NCBI RefSeq assembly: GCF_001523745.2
Contig: NZ_CP013386.1
Location: 1,178,001 to 1,242,000, forward strand
Reading direction: 5' to 3'
DNA: 64,000 nucleotides
Origin: Burkholderia mayonis
GTDB taxonomy: Bacteria > Pseudomonadota > Gammaproteobacteria > Burkholderiales > Burkholderiaceae
Shown here piece by piece: positions 29,592 through 38,442 of this stretch; positions within the stretch are counted from its first letter, which is position 1, and each line of letters starts with the position of its first letter. Made by a program: the position numbers and the translations under genes. The notes under the pieces are model-generated. The model saw nothing but the letters and a program-made list of their open reading frames with translations. It was not told the origin of the DNA and did not search any database.

Positions 29592-30989
29592 TCAACTGAT
29601 CTTCATGCGCTGCAGCTTGTTGTAGAGCGTCTTCGGGCTGATGCCGAGGAGCGTCGCCGCGCGGTGGCGTGTGCCGCCGACCGCATCGAGGGTCGCGCGG
29701 ATCAGCAGATCCTCGACGTCGGCGAGCGGCGTGCCCACGCGCACCTGCACGCTGCTGCCGTTCAGCGCCGTGCCGGGCTGCGGGTATGTGTCGCCCGCGC
29801 GCAGCGTCTCGATGAAATCGCCCGACTGGTCGTACGCGAGCCGTATGCGCTCATGCAACTCGCGCACGTTGCCCGGCCAGTCGTATGCGAGGCATTCGCG
29901 GACGAAGCCGGGCGCGATGCGCTTGTCGGTGATGTTCAGGCCGGTGGCGCGTGCGTCGCGGTTCAGGTCGTCGACGAATGCCTCGGCAATCCTGATCACG
30001 TCGTCATCGCGCTCGCGCAGCGGCGGCAGGCCGATCGAGGCGGCGTCGAGGCGCAGCCACAGATCCTCGCGCAGCGTGCCGTTCGCGACCGCTTCGCGCG
30101 CCGGGCGGCGAGTCGTCGCGATCAGCCGGAAGTCGCTCGCGATCTCGGTCGTGCCGCCGATGCGCATGAAGTTCTGCGAATCGAGCGCGCGCAGCAGCGC
30201 CTCCTGTAGCGAAAGCGGCAGCGTGGTGATTTCCTCGAGGAACAGCGTGCCGCCGCTTGCCTGCTCGAACAGGCCGGGATCGCGGCGCTCGACGCCCGTG
30301 TATGCACCGCGCTCGCGACCGAGCAGCATGCTCTCGATCGCGCGGCCGTTGGTTTCGATGTTGCGCGGCGACTGAACGGCCGCGCGGCAGTCGAACGCGA
30401 CGAACGGGCCCTTGCGGCGGCGGCTCAGGTCGTGCAGCGTGCGCGCGGCCGTCTCCTTGCCCGTGCCGGGCTCGCCCCACAACAGCACCGCGGTTTCGGT
30501 GCGCGCGTTGTGCTCGATCATGTCGTAGGCGTGCTGGATCGCGTCGCTGCGCCCGACGAGCGAGCCGAAGCGGCCGAGGCGGCGCAGCGACGCGCGCAGC
30601 GCCTGCACTTCCTCGATCAGTTCGTACGGGCGTGGGATCCGCGCGAGCAGGCTGCGCAGCCGCGGGATGTTGACGGGCTTCAGCAGATAATCCCAGACGC
30701 CATGCCGCAACCCCTCGATCGCGCTTTCGACGGTCGCGTTGCCGGTCAGGATGATCACCGGCAGCGAGCCGTTCGGCTGTTGCTGCGGCAGGTTCTGCAG
30801 CAAGTCGAAGCCGCTGCCGTCGGGCAGGTTCAAGTCGACGAGGACGACATCGGGAATCGAGCGGGCGAGTGCGCCGCGCGCCTCGGCGAGCGATGTCGCC
30901 GTATCGACCGAGAACCCGTCCGCGGCGAGGAGCGCGGTCAGGCCGGATAAGCTATTGGGATCGTCTTCGACAATCAGGGCGTGTGGCAT
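29592..30989 (-). CDS. NtrC-family response regulator with altered sigma54 motifs
   Basis: This 465-residue protein has a receiver domain with phosphorylatable Asp52 (VVLVDLNLPDGSG) and the conserved Lys in YLLKPVN. An AAA+ domain follows with Walker A GEPGTGKE (172-179), and a Fis-type helix-turn-helix lies at the end (RHRAATLLGISPKTLYNKL). Two hallmark motifs are altered. The sigma54-contacting loop, normally GAFTGA, reads GAYTGV (228-233), and Walker B reads GGTLFLEE instead of GGTLFLDE. No histidine kinase gene is adjacent, so it is an orphan. It may activate sigma54 poorly or work without it. An AT-rich stretch at 31040-31200 lies upstream. Confidence 0.88.
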   Translation of the reverse strand: MPHALIVEDDPNSLSGLTALLAADGFSVDTATSLAEARGALARSIPDVVLVDLNLPDGSGFDLLQNLPQQQPNGSLPVIILTGNATVESAIEGLRHGVWDYLLKPVNIPRLRSLLARIPRPYELIEEVQALRASLRRLGRFGSLVGRSDAIQHAYDMIEHNARTETAVLLWGEPGTGKETAARTLHDLSRRRKGPFVAFDCRAAVQSPRNIETNGRAIESMLLGRERGAYTGVERRDPGLFEQASGGTLFLEEITTLPLSLQEALLRALDSQNFMRIGGTTEIASDFRLIATTRRPAREAVANGTLREDLWLRLDAASIGLPPLRERDDDVIRIAEAFVDDLNRDARATGLNITDKRIAPGFVRECLAYDWPGNVRELHERIRLAYDQSGDFIETLRAGDTYPQPGTALNGSSVQVRVGTPLADVEDLLIRATLDAVGGTRHRAATLLGISPKTLYNKLQRMKIS

Positions 30990-31211
30990 GGTGTGCGCGA
31001 GTTGAAAAGCCGGGCCATCGGCCGGACCGGCATACAGCCCCCATTTCGGGATGAGAAATGAATTTTATGCCCCATCGCGCACTTGGCGTACGGTATTTGT
31101 TATCGACTATAAAACAGTTACGGATGATACAAATTGAATCCCGTCAGGGTTTCTTCAAAGCATTGTTTATGATGTGGCGCCTTTATGCAATAAGCGGCGT
31201 CGAATAAACAA

Positions 31212-31233
31212 AAAGCGCCCCGAAGGGCGCTTT
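31212..31233 (-). terminator. Intrinsic terminator of efp
   Basis: AAAGCGCCC and GGGCGCTTT form the stem around CGAA. Read on the minus strand it is followed by a T-run, 27 bases after the efp stop. The flanking A-run on the left makes it efficient for leftward transcription. Confidence 0.75.
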
Positions 31234-31259
31234 GTTCGGCCTGCTCGCGCAAACGTTTC

Positions 31260-31817
31260 TTATGCGCGGCTGCGATACTCGTTCGTACGCGTGTCGATTT
31301 CGATCTTGTCGCCGGTATTGCAGAAGAGCGGCACCTGCAGCTCGAAGCCCGTCGAGATCTTCGCGTTCTTCAGCACCTTGCCCGACGACGTATCGCCCTT
31401 GACGGCCGGCTCCGTGTACGTGATCTCGCGCACGAGGATCGTCGGCAGTTCGACCGAGATCGCCTTCTCGTTGTAGAACACGACTTCGCACGCCATGCCG
31501 TCTTCGAGGTAATTGAGCGCGTCGCCCATCATTTCCGCTTCGACTTCGAACTGGTTGTAGTCGGCGTCCATGAACACGTACATCGGGTCGGCGAAGTACG
31601 AGTAGGTCACTTCCTTGCGGTCGAGCACGACGACGTCGAACTTGTCGTCCGCCTTGTAGACCGATTCCTGGCCCGCGTTGGTCAGCAGGTTCTTCAGCTT
31701 CATCTTGACGACGGCGGAGTTGCGGCCCGACTTGTTGTATTCGGCCTTCGAGACGACCCATGCGTCGTTGCCGACCATCACGACGTTGCCTACGCGGAGT
31801 TCCTGTGCGGTTTTCAT
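31260..31817 (-). CDS. efp: Elongation factor P, Arg32 (rhamnosylated) type
   Basis: EF-P rescues ribosomes stalled on polyproline. The 185-residue protein has the N-terminal KOW-like domain ([16 protein letters not shown]) and the two OB domains ending [13 protein letters not shown]. The loop reads [10 protein letters not shown], which puts Arg at position 32, where E. coli has a lysine. Arg32-type EF-P is activated by rhamnosylation by EarP, and the earP gene lies directly upstream on the same strand, 190 bases away. This pairing supports the modification type strongly. Confidence 0.97.
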   Translation of the reverse strand: MKTAQELRVGNVVMVGNDAWVVSKAEYNKSGRNSAVVKMKLKNLLTNAGQESVYKADDKFDVVVLDRKEVTYSYFADPMYVFMDADYNQFEVEAEMMGDALNYLEDGMACEVVFYNEKAISVELPTILVREITYTEPAVKGDTSSGKVLKNAKISTGFELQVPLFCNTGDKIEIDTRTNEYRSRA

Positions 31818-32007
31818 AACTAAAACTATCCTGAACGAGAGAAATTTCCTGAGCGTTGCTCAACGGCTAACGGCGCAAGCGGACTCGACCCGGCAGCCTG
31901 GGCGACCGCGTGTGCGATCCGCCGTGGCCGGAACTGGCGGCCCCTTTATCCTGGAGCGTCGCGCCGAAAACGGACGCGCTTGCGCGCGTCATCCGTTGGA
32001 TAACTGT

Positions 32008-33228
32008 TTATTTTAACTGAGTTTTTGCAAAATTCGCCAGATTTCCGGCGAGGTCGCCGACGGTCGCGAGCTCGTCCGCCCAACTCGCCGCGCGCGCGGC
32101 GAGCGCCGCGCGGTGCTGCCAGAAGTCGGCCCAATCGGGCGTGCCGGAACCGTTCCAGGCGTGCCAGAAGCGCTCGGTCGCCGCGCGCGTCGCGTGATCG
32201 ACGCGCGCGGTGAAGTGCGCGAGCGCCGCGTCGAGCTTCGGCAGGTGCGCGTCGTCGGCCTGCGGGTAGATCTGCCAGACGAACGGCCGGCGCGCCCATT
32301 GCGCGCGGACGAACGAATCCTCGCCGCGCACGAAGTTCACGTCGCTCGCCCATAGCAGCAGGTCGTAGTCGGGCTGAGCGACGAATGCGAGGCCATGCGC
32401 GGCGACGCTGCCGCACTCCGCGTGCGTGCCTGCGTCGAATGCGCCGACGCCGAAGAAGCGCGCGACGCTCGCCGAGATGCGGCCCTCCGGCACCAGCAGC
32501 ACGATCGGCTCGCGGCCGTCGCGCCATTGCTCGAGCAGCGCGTCGAGCGCCGGATTCTCGTATGCGAAGAGCGACGCGACCGTCGCGTCCGGGCCCGGCA
32601 TCGGCGCGTCCGCGACGTTTTGCCACCACGTGCGGCGTGCGTCGTCGTTCGCTTCGAACGCGAGCCGGCGCGCGTCGAGGTCGCGCTCCTTCAGCACGCC
32701 GCCCGTGCCAGGCCCGAGGCCGGGGAAGTAGAACGTCTTCGTCAGCGGATAGCGCGGGTGCGGCGACGGCCGCAGATGGAAGTCGCAGACCCAATCCTCG
32801 GCGCTCAGGTATTCGAGATTGATCCATACGGGCGGCCGCGCGCGGCGCGCCATCGCGGCGACGTACGCGCCCGGCAGCTCGCACGCGAACGCCTCGATCA
32901 CGACGTCGGCGATCTCGAGCGTATCGCCCGCATGCGCGGGCGCGCGCCAGTGCTCGACGACGATGCCGTCGATGGTCTGGCGCGCGGCGTCAGGCCGTGC
33001 GGCCGGCTGCAGCCGCGCGAGCGTCGTGAGATCGTCGACGAAGATCCGCACCTGCCAGCCGTGCTCGGCCGCGAGCTGGCGCGCGAGACGCCAGCACACG
33101 CCGATGTCGCCGAAGTTGTCGACGACCGCGCAGAAGATATCGCACGCGATCGGGCCCGACACGTCTTGCGGCGGGCGAACGGCGGCGGTGGCGGAAGCGG
33201 GCGGCGCGAGCGGGGCGGACGACGTCAT
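32008..33228 (-). CDS. earP: EF-P arginine rhamnosyltransferase EarP
   Basis: EarP transfers rhamnose from dTDP-L-rhamnose to Arg32 of EF-P. The protein (406 residues from the ATG at 33228) shows the N-terminal motif DNFGDIGVCWRLARQL, whose Asp pair with four-residue spacing matches the two catalytic-site Asp of characterised EarP. Other family segments are WINLEYLSAEDWV, FPGLGPGTGGVL and RGEDSFVRAQWA, with PFVWQIYPQ. The frame extends 15 residues upstream, but the chosen ATG is more likely. It diverges from uvrC. Confidence 0.94.
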   Translation of the reverse strand: MTSSAPLAPPASATAAVRPPQDVSGPIACDIFCAVVDNFGDIGVCWRLARQLAAEHGWQVRIFVDDLTTLARLQPAARPDAARQTIDGIVVEHWRAPAHAGDTLEIADVVIEAFACELPGAYVAAMARRARPPVWINLEYLSAEDWVCDFHLRPSPHPRYPLTKTFYFPGLGPGTGGVLKERDLDARRLAFEANDDARRTWWQNVADAPMPGPDATVASLFAYENPALDALLEQWRDGREPIVLLVPEGRISASVARFFGVGAFDAGTHAECGSVAAHGLAFVAQPDYDLLLWASDVNFVRGEDSFVRAQWARRPFVWQIYPQADDAHLPKLDAALAHFTARVDHATRAATERFWHAWNGSGTPDWADFWQHRAALAARAASWADELATVGDLAGNLANFAKTQLK

Positions 33229-33388
33229 CGGAGCTGTGAAAGCAGGGCGAGATGGGAGCAAACCGGAAAGCAAACGGGGCGCGGCAGGGCTGCCGCGGCG
33301 ATCGCGCCGCGAACGCGCGCGGCGAATGCTCTAAACTGGCGATTCTAAATGACCTTGTTCGCGCGCGCCGCTCGCGCCCGGATTGAGC

Positions 33389-35596
33389 ATGACATCCCCC
33401 GACGCACCCGAATCTCCTTTCGAACCCAAGCCGATCCTCGCCCAACTGCCGCACCTGCCGGGCGTCTACCGTTACTACGACACGCAAGGCGCGGTACTGT
33501 ACGTCGGCAAGGCGCGCGATCTGAAGAAACGCGTGTCGAGCTACTTCACGAAAACGCAGCTATCGCCGCGGATCGCGATGATGGTCACGCGCATCGCGCG
33601 CATCGAGACCACGGTCACGCGTTCGGAAGCCGAGGCGCTGCTGCTCGAGAACAACCTGATCAAGGCGCTCGCGCCGCGCTACAACATCCTGTTTCGCGAC
33701 GACAAGTCGTATCCGTACCTGAAGCTGACGGGCCACACGTTCCCGCGAATGGCGTACTACCGCGGCGCGGTCGACAAGAAGAACCAGTACTTCGGGCCGT
33801 TTCCGAGCGCTTGGGCGGTGCGCGAAAGCATCCAGATCCTGCAGCGCGTGTTCCAGCTTCGGACCTGCGAGGACTCGGTGTTCAACAATCGCACGCGTCC
33901 GTGCCTGCTGCACCAGATCGGCCGCTGCTCGGCGCCGTGCGTCGGCGCGATCGGCGAAGAGGACTACGCGCGCGACGTCGACAACGCGTCGCGCTTCCTG
34001 CTCGGCCGGCAAGGCGAGGTGATGGGCGAGCTCGAACGGAAGATGCACGCGTTCGCGGCCGAGCTGAAGTTCGAGCAGGCGGCGCTCGTGCGCAACCAGA
34101 TGAGCTCGCTCGCGAAGGTGCTGCATCAGCAGGCGATCGACGTCGGCGGCGACAGCGACGTCGACATCCTCGCCGTCGTCGCGCTGGGCGGCCGCGTGTG
34201 CGTGAATCTAGCGATGGTGCGCGGCGGGCGGCATCTCGGCGACAAGGCGTATTTCCCGACGCACGTCGAGAGCGCGCTTGCGCTCGCCGGCGAGGCGGGC
34301 ACGGAAGCGGACATTGACGCGGGCGGGGAAGCGGACGGTGGAGCGCACACCGAAGCGGACGCGCAGGCCCGGCTCGCCGGCGAAACGGCGGCGGCCGCCG
34401 AGCGCGCGGGCGGCGGCGCGGCAGCGCATGCCGGCGCGAGCGCGGGCGAGAACATCGACGAAAACACCGAAGGAAGCGCGGAAGCGGACATCGAAGCGGC
34501 GAATGCCTTCGACGCCGCTGCACCGTCCGAAATCGACGACGGCGCCGCGTCGCAGGAAGCCGAGCCCGGCGCCGCGCCGCTCGAAACCGAAGTGCTCGAA
34601 GCGTTCATCGCGCAGCACTATCTCGGCAACCGGGTGCCGCCGATTCTCGTCGTGAGCCACGCGCCCGCGAACCGCGAGCTGATCGATCTGCTCATCGAGC
34701 AGGTGGGGCACAAGGTAGCGGTCGTGCGGCAGCCGCAGGGTCAAAAGCGCGCGTGGCTCACGATGGCCGAGCAAAACGCGCGCCTCGCCCTCGCGCGGCT
34801 GTTGTCCGAGCAGGGCTCGCAGCAGGCGCGCACGCGCTCGCTCGCCGACGTGCTCGGCTACGAGAGCGACGATCTCGCGCTGCTGCGGATCGAATGCTTC
34901 GACATCAGCCACACGATGGGCGAGGCGACGCAGGCGTCGTGCGTCGTCTATCACCACCACAAGATGCAGTCGTCCGAGTACCGCCGCTACAACATCACGG
35001 GCATCACGCCCGGCGACGACTACGCGGCGATGCGCCAGGTGCTCACGCGCCGCTACGAGAAGATGGTCGAGGAGGCGGCCGCAGAAGCGTCGGCCGACGC
35101 GGCAGCCGGCATCGACGGCAACGCGGTGCATGCGGCCGCGTCGGCCGGGGGGCTGCCGAACATCGTGCTGATCGACGGCGGCCGCGGTCAGGTCGAGATC
35201 GCTCGGCAGGTGTTCTCCGAGCTCGGGCTCGACATCTCGATGCTCGTCGGCGTCGCGAAAGGCGAGGGGCGCAAGGTCGGGCTCGAGACGCTGATCTTCG
35301 CCGACGGCCGCGCGCCGCTCGAGCTCGGCAAGGAGAGCGCCGCGCTGATGCTCGTCGCGCAGATCCGCGACGAGGCGCACCGCTTCGCGATCACCGGCAT
35401 GCGTGCGAAGCGCGCGAAGACGCGCCAGACGTCGCGGCTCGAAGAGCTCGAAGGCGTCGGCGCGAAACGCCGGCAGCGGCTGCTCGCGCGCTTCGGGGGC
35501 TTGCGCGGCGTCGTCGCGGCGAGCGTCGACGAGCTCGCGAGCGTCGACGGCATCTCGCGCGCGCTCGCCGAGCAGATCTACCGACAGCTACACTGA
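33389..35596 (+). CDS. uvrC: UvrABC subunit C with acidic low-complexity insertion
   Basis: UvrC makes both incisions in nucleotide excision repair. The protein is 735 residues against about 610 usually. It has the GIY-YIG domain ([20 protein letters not shown]), a UVR motif (about 210-245), the RNase-H-like nuclease domain ([29 protein letters not shown]) and C-terminal HhH motifs ([17 protein letters not shown]). Residues about 303-400 are an Ala/Glu/Asp/Gly-rich insertion with repeated EAD units, and a smaller one lies near 565-590. An in-frame TTG two codons upstream (33383) is an alternative start. Confidence 0.95.
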   Translation: MTSPDAPESPFEPKPILAQLPHLPGVYRYYDTQGAVLYVGKARDLKKRVSSYFTKTQLSPRIAMMVTRIARIETTVTRSEAEALLLENNLIKALAPRYNILFRDDKSYPYLKLTGHTFPRMAYYRGAVDKKNQYFGPFPSAWAVRESIQILQRVFQLRTCEDSVFNNRTRPCLLHQIGRCSAPCVGAIGEEDYARDVDNASRFLLGRQGEVMGELERKMHAFAAELKFEQAALVRNQMSSLAKVLHQQAIDVGGDSDVDILAVVALGGRVCVNLAMVRGGRHLGDKAYFPTHVESALALAGEAGTEADIDAGGEADGGAHTEADAQARLAGETAAAAERAGGGAAAHAGASAGENIDENTEGSAEADIEAANAFDAAAPSEIDDGAASQEAEPGAAPLETEVLEAFIAQHYLGNRVPPILVVSHAPANRELIDLLIEQVGHKVAVVRQPQGQKRAWLTMAEQNARLALARLLSEQGSQQARTRSLADVLGYESDDLALLRIECFDISHTMGEATQASCVVYHHHKMQSSEYRRYNITGITPGDDYAAMRQVLTRRYEKMVEEAAAEASADAAAGIDGNAVHAAASAGGLPNIVLIDGGRGQVEIARQVFSELGLDISMLVGVAKGEGRKVGLETLIFADGRAPLELGKESAALMLVAQIRDEAHRFAITGMRAKRAKTRQTSRLEELEGVGAKRRQRLLARFGGLRGVVAASVDELASVDGISRALAEQIYRQLH

Positions 35597-35719
35597 GCGT
35601 CGGGCCATCCGCGCCGCCTCGGCCGGCAAGCCGGGCGGCGCGGCCCGCGCCGGGCGCTTCGCTTGTGGCGGCGCGGGTGACGCGGCACAATGGCAAATCC
35701 CTCAACCGTGTCGCGTGCC

Positions 35720-36313
35720 ATGCCGTTCAACTTCCCGATTTTCCTGACGTGGGTGCGAATCGTGCTGATTCCGCTCGTCGTCGGCGTGTTCTATTTGCCG
35801 GACGCGATGCTGAGCGCCGACCACCGCAATATGGCGGCGGCGGTGATCTTCATTCTCGCCGCGCTGACCGATTGGTTCGACGGCTATCTCGCGCGCAAGT
35901 GGAACCAGACGTCGGCGTTCGGCGCGTTTCTCGATCCCGTCGCCGACAAGCTGATGGTGACGGCGGCGCTCCTGATGCTCGTGCAGCTCGCGCGCATCGA
36001 CGCGGCGATCGCGCTCGTGATCGTCGGCCGCGAAATCGCGATCTCGGCGCTGCGCGAATGGATGGCGCAGATCGGCGCGTCGAAGAGCGTCGCGGTGAAT
36101 TCGCTCGGCAAGTTCAAGACCGCGTGCCAGATGGTCGCGATTCCGATGCTGCTGTACTACGGGCGGCTGCCGTTCGGCGGCGGCGTCGCGATCGACACGC
36201 GCGTATGGGGCGAATGGCTCATGTATCTCGCGGCCGTGCTGACGATCTGGTCGATGCTCTACTACATGAAGCTCGCGTGGCCGCAGATTCGCGAGCGCGG
36301 CGGTGCGGCGTGA
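35720..36313 (+). CDS. pgsA: CDP-diacylglycerol-glycerol-3-phosphate 3-phosphatidyltransferase
   Basis: PgsA makes phosphatidylglycerol phosphate, the committed step to phosphatidylglycerol and cardiolipin. The 197-residue membrane protein carries the CDP-alcohol transferase motif DGx2ARx8Gx3Dx3D, seen as DGYLARKWNQTSAFG then AFLDPVADK. Several membrane helices surround it. The start at 35720 (MPFNFPIFLTWVR) fits the family; an upstream ATG at 35690 adds ten residues. uvrC-pgsA followed by tRNA-Gly and tRNA-Cys is the same order as in E. coli. Confidence 0.95.
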   Translation: MPFNFPIFLTWVRIVLIPLVVGVFYLPDAMLSADHRNMAAAVIFILAALTDWFDGYLARKWNQTSAFGAFLDPVADKLMVTAALLMLVQLARIDAAIALVIVGREIAISALREWMAQIGASKSVAVNSLGKFKTACQMVAIPMLLYYGRLPFGGGVAIDTRVWGEWLMYLAAVLTIWSMLYYMKLAWPQIRERGGAA

Positions 36314-36389
36314 ACGCGTGAAACGCGCGCCCGGATCGCGCGTCGAAGCGGGCGATGACGCGATCGAAGAAAAAGGGTGCGAAAAACGC

Positions 36390-36418
36390 TTGACACATAA
36401 ATCCAGTTTCACCATAAT
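36390..36418 (+). promoter_or_regulatory. Sigma70 promoter of the tRNA operon
   Basis: TTGACA (36390-36395) and CATAAT (36413-36418) are separated by 17 bases, almost a perfect consensus. It stands 52 bases before the first tRNA-Gly, after pgsA, in a locally AT-rich stretch. Confidence 0.8.
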
Positions 36419-36470
36419 CTCGTTTCTCCGCTGCACGGCGACTGACGCAGTGCGGTGGGTGAAGCAAAAC

Positions 36471-36546
36471 GCGGGAGTAGCTCAGTTGGTAGAGCGCAAC
36501 CTTGCCAAGGTTGAGGTCGCGAGTTCGAGACTCGTCTCCCGCTCCA
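36471..36546 (+). tRNA. tRNA-Gly (GCC)
   Basis: This is a 76-base cloverleaf with acceptor arms GCGGGAG/CTCCCGC, discriminator T and encoded CCA. The D arm is in GCTCAGTTGGTAGAGC, the anticodon stem-loop holds GCC at 36504-36506, and the T arm is GAGTTCGAGACTC. It is first in the Gly-Gly-Cys tRNA operon. Confidence 0.97.
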
Positions 36547-36606
36547 GGTTTGAAGGCAGCGTTTTGCTTGACGTGTTGTTCGGCAAACCTGCAGATGCAG
36601 GACGAT

Positions 36607-36682
36607 GCGGGAGTAGCTCAGTTGGTAGAGCGCAACCTTGCCAAGGTTGAGGTCGCGAGTTCGAGACTCGTCTCCCGCTCCA
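36607..36682 (+). tRNA. tRNA-Gly (GCC), second identical copy
   Basis: All 76 bases are identical to the copy at 36471-36546, including the GCC anticodon and encoded CCA. The two copies are separated by 60 unrelated bases, so the duplication covers essentially only the tRNA. Confidence 0.97.
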
Positions 36683-36688
36683 GAACAA

Positions 36689-36711
36689 GGGGAAGCCGAG
36701 CTTCCCTTTTT
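36689..36711 (+). terminator. Intrinsic terminator after the second tRNA-Gly
   Basis: GGGAAG and CTTCCC pair around CCGAG and are followed by TTTTTG. Placed before tRNA-Cys, it may end part of the transcripts, or it may be a processing site. Confidence 0.6.
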
Positions 36712-36795
36712 GTTTGATAGGCCCGACGGCCTTCAATCAAAATCTGTTGATCGTTGCAAGCCGGCCGGTTTCGCGACGTTTGGCAGTCCGCTTAC

Positions 36796-36869
36796 GGCGC
36801 GATAGCAAAGCGGTTATGCAGCGGCCTGCAAAGCCGTTTAGGCCGGTTCGACTCCGGCTCGCGCCTCCA
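36796..36869 (+). tRNA. tRNA-Cys (GCA)
   Basis: This is a 74-base cloverleaf with acceptor arms GGCGCGA and TCGCGCC, then T and encoded CCA. The anticodon loop CTGCAAA holds GCA at 36828-36830, and the T arm is CCGGTTCGACTCCGG. It follows two tRNA-Gly genes as cysT follows glyW in E. coli. An integrase relic lies about 170 bases beyond its 3' end. Confidence 0.97.
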
Positions 36870-36882
36870 AGTAAGAAGAGAT

Positions 36883-36911
36883 AAAGCCCTGATTCGTCAG
36901 GGCTTTTCTTT
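36883..36911 (+). terminator. Intrinsic terminator of the tRNA operon
   Basis: AAGCCCTGA and TCAGGGCTT form a 9-bp stem around TTCG and are followed by TTCTTTTTT. It closes the tRNA operon 14 bases after tRNA-Cys. Confidence 0.85.
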
Positions 36912-37038
36912 TTTCTGCTCCACTCCATCCTTGTAAGACACTCGCTTGGAGTGGTACAAAGTCGCCTCTAACCAACTAAGAAGCACCGCCAACCACCCGT
37001 AGATTGGCTAATTGGCAATCGAGGCGAGCGGACCGCGC

Positions 37039-37187
37039 ATGGCGAACAAACGACTGCGGCCGTCAGGCACGTGGGAATACACAATCAAACGAGCAAAGCT
37101 TCTACCAAAGCCACTTTCGCGGATGTTCCAATCCGAGGAGGAGGGTGACGCATACGTTGTCCATTTCAACTTCGAGCGGGAGCGCAC
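37039..37187 (+). pseudogene. N-terminal relic of a tyrosine-type phage integrase
   Basis: From the ATG at 37039 the frame reads MANKRLRPSGTWEYTIKRAK and continues with LLPKPLS...SEEEGDAYV. This is the recognisable N-terminal arm-binding segment of Burkholderia tyrosine recombinases (usual pattern: GTWEYTI..., LLPKP, EEEG...YV). The similarity stops after about 38 residues, where the sequence runs into the start of the CPBP protease gene. The core and catalytic RHRY domains are absent. The segment is less GC-rich than its surroundings and lies next to tRNA-Cys, a typical integration target. It is a leftover of a lost or rearranged element. Confidence 0.7.
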
Positions 37188-38177
37188 TTGGAGCCGATCC
37201 ATTCGAATTCGCCCGCGTCGTCGGGCGGCGCGTCGACGTCGGCATCGGCCAGACGACGCGGTGGCCGTTTGCGCCGGATCTTCTTCGGCCATGACGGCTT
37301 GCGCGCGCCGTGGGGCGTATTGCTGTTCGTCGCGATTTTCGTCGGCGCGATTGCAGGATTCGCGTACGTCTCGCACCGGCTGTTGCCATCGCCCGCCGAC
37401 GACCAGGCGCTGCCCGTCGCAAACGGCGCGGTCATGGAAACCATGCAACTCGTGTCGGTTGCGCTCGCAACCATCGTGCTCGCTTGGATCGAGCGCCGCT
37501 CGCCGTTTTCCTACGGGCTGCAAGGCCGCGCGCGTGCGTCGCGCTTCGCGGCTGGCATCGCGTGCGGCTTCGCGGCGATTTCGGCGCTGGTATTCGTGTT
37601 GTCGCAAGCCGGACTGCTGCGCTTCGACGCGCCGGCGATCCACGGCATCCGCGCGTGGGAATACGCGGCCGTCTGGGCCGTGATGTTCCTGATGACCGGG
37701 ATCTTCGAGGAGTCGCTGCTGCGCGGCTACCTGCTCTATACGCTCGCGCGCTGGCTCGGCTTCTGGTGGGGCGCCGTGTTGCTGTCGGCGCTCTTCGGCG
37801 TGCTGCATGTCGTCAGCCCGGACGAGTCGATCATGGGGCTCGCGTCGGCGATGCTGTTCGGTCTCGTCTTCTGTCTGTCACTCTGGTACACGGGGTCGCT
37901 CTGGTGGGCGATCGGCTTTCATGCGGCGTGGGATTGGGGCGAATCGTATTTCTACGGCGCGCCGGACAGCGGCCGGCTCGTCGAAGGCGTGCGGCTGACC
38001 GCGCATCCCGTCGGCCATACGCTGCTGAGCGGGGGGGCGGCCGGACCCGAAGGCAGCGTGCTGGTCGTGCCGCTGCTCGTCGTCATCGTGCTTGCGATGT
38101 GGCGATGGTGGGGGCGCGGTGAGCGAGCTTCGCGGTTCGAGCGGCGCAGCGTCGGTGGCCAGAAAGCGCAGCGATAG
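37188..38177 (+). CDS. CPBP-family intramembrane metalloprotease
   Basis: This 329-residue membrane protein has the CPBP (CAAX protease/Abi) motifs: EESLLRGYLLY (EExxxR) at about 184, FGVLHVVSP (FxxxH) and the late HAAWDWGESY. About seven hydrophobic segments are visible. The family includes prenyl-protein proteases and bacteriocin-immunity proteins; the bacterial substrate is unknown. The start is taken as TTG at 37188, preceded by GGGAGCGCAC; no good ATG precedes the first membrane helix. Its 5' edge abuts an integrase relic, so the true N-terminus and promoter may have changed during that rearrangement. Confidence 0.85.
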   Translation: MEPIHSNSPASSGGASTSASARRRGGRLRRIFFGHDGLRAPWGVLLFVAIFVGAIAGFAYVSHRLLPSPADDQALPVANGAVMETMQLVSVALATIVLAWIERRSPFSYGLQGRARASRFAAGIACGFAAISALVFVLSQAGLLRFDAPAIHGIRAWEYAAVWAVMFLMTGIFEESLLRGYLLYTLARWLGFWWGAVLLSALFGVLHVVSPDESIMGLASAMLFGLVFCLSLWYTGSLWWAIGFHAAWDWGESYFYGAPDSGRLVEGVRLTAHPVGHTLLSGGAAGPEGSVLVVPLLVVIVLAMWRWWGRGERASRFERRSVGGQKAQR

Positions 38178-38442
38178 AGGCGGATGGCGGGATGCGCAGA
38201 ACGCGAAGCGGCCGTCTTCAGCCGAATCGGCAGGCGTGCCGATCGTGTGCACGGCCCGCGCCGCGCTTGACCGACCGGGGCGCGAATCCGTCGACTGGCG
38301 CGTCTGTCGAAATTCGGTGCGGGTCCCGAGCGTGCCGCCGCGGTGACGGATGAATGCGCGCCTGGGTTCGGGCGTCGATCGTGCCGCTCGGCGGCGATAC
38401 CGTCCGCAGTGCGTGCGGCCCGGCATCGTCCGGATGCCTGAC

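Noticed and set aside
31078..31110. TTGGCGTACGGTATTTG considered as a sigma54 promoter before the NtrC-like regulator
   Set aside because: It lacks the GC at the -12 element with correct spacing and is on the wrong strand for that gene.
37012..37683. A 223-codon frame that would fuse the integrase relic to downstream sequence
   Set aside because: Beyond about 37150 it reads the CPBP protease gene in the wrong frame; only the first part has integrase features, so it is treated as a relic.
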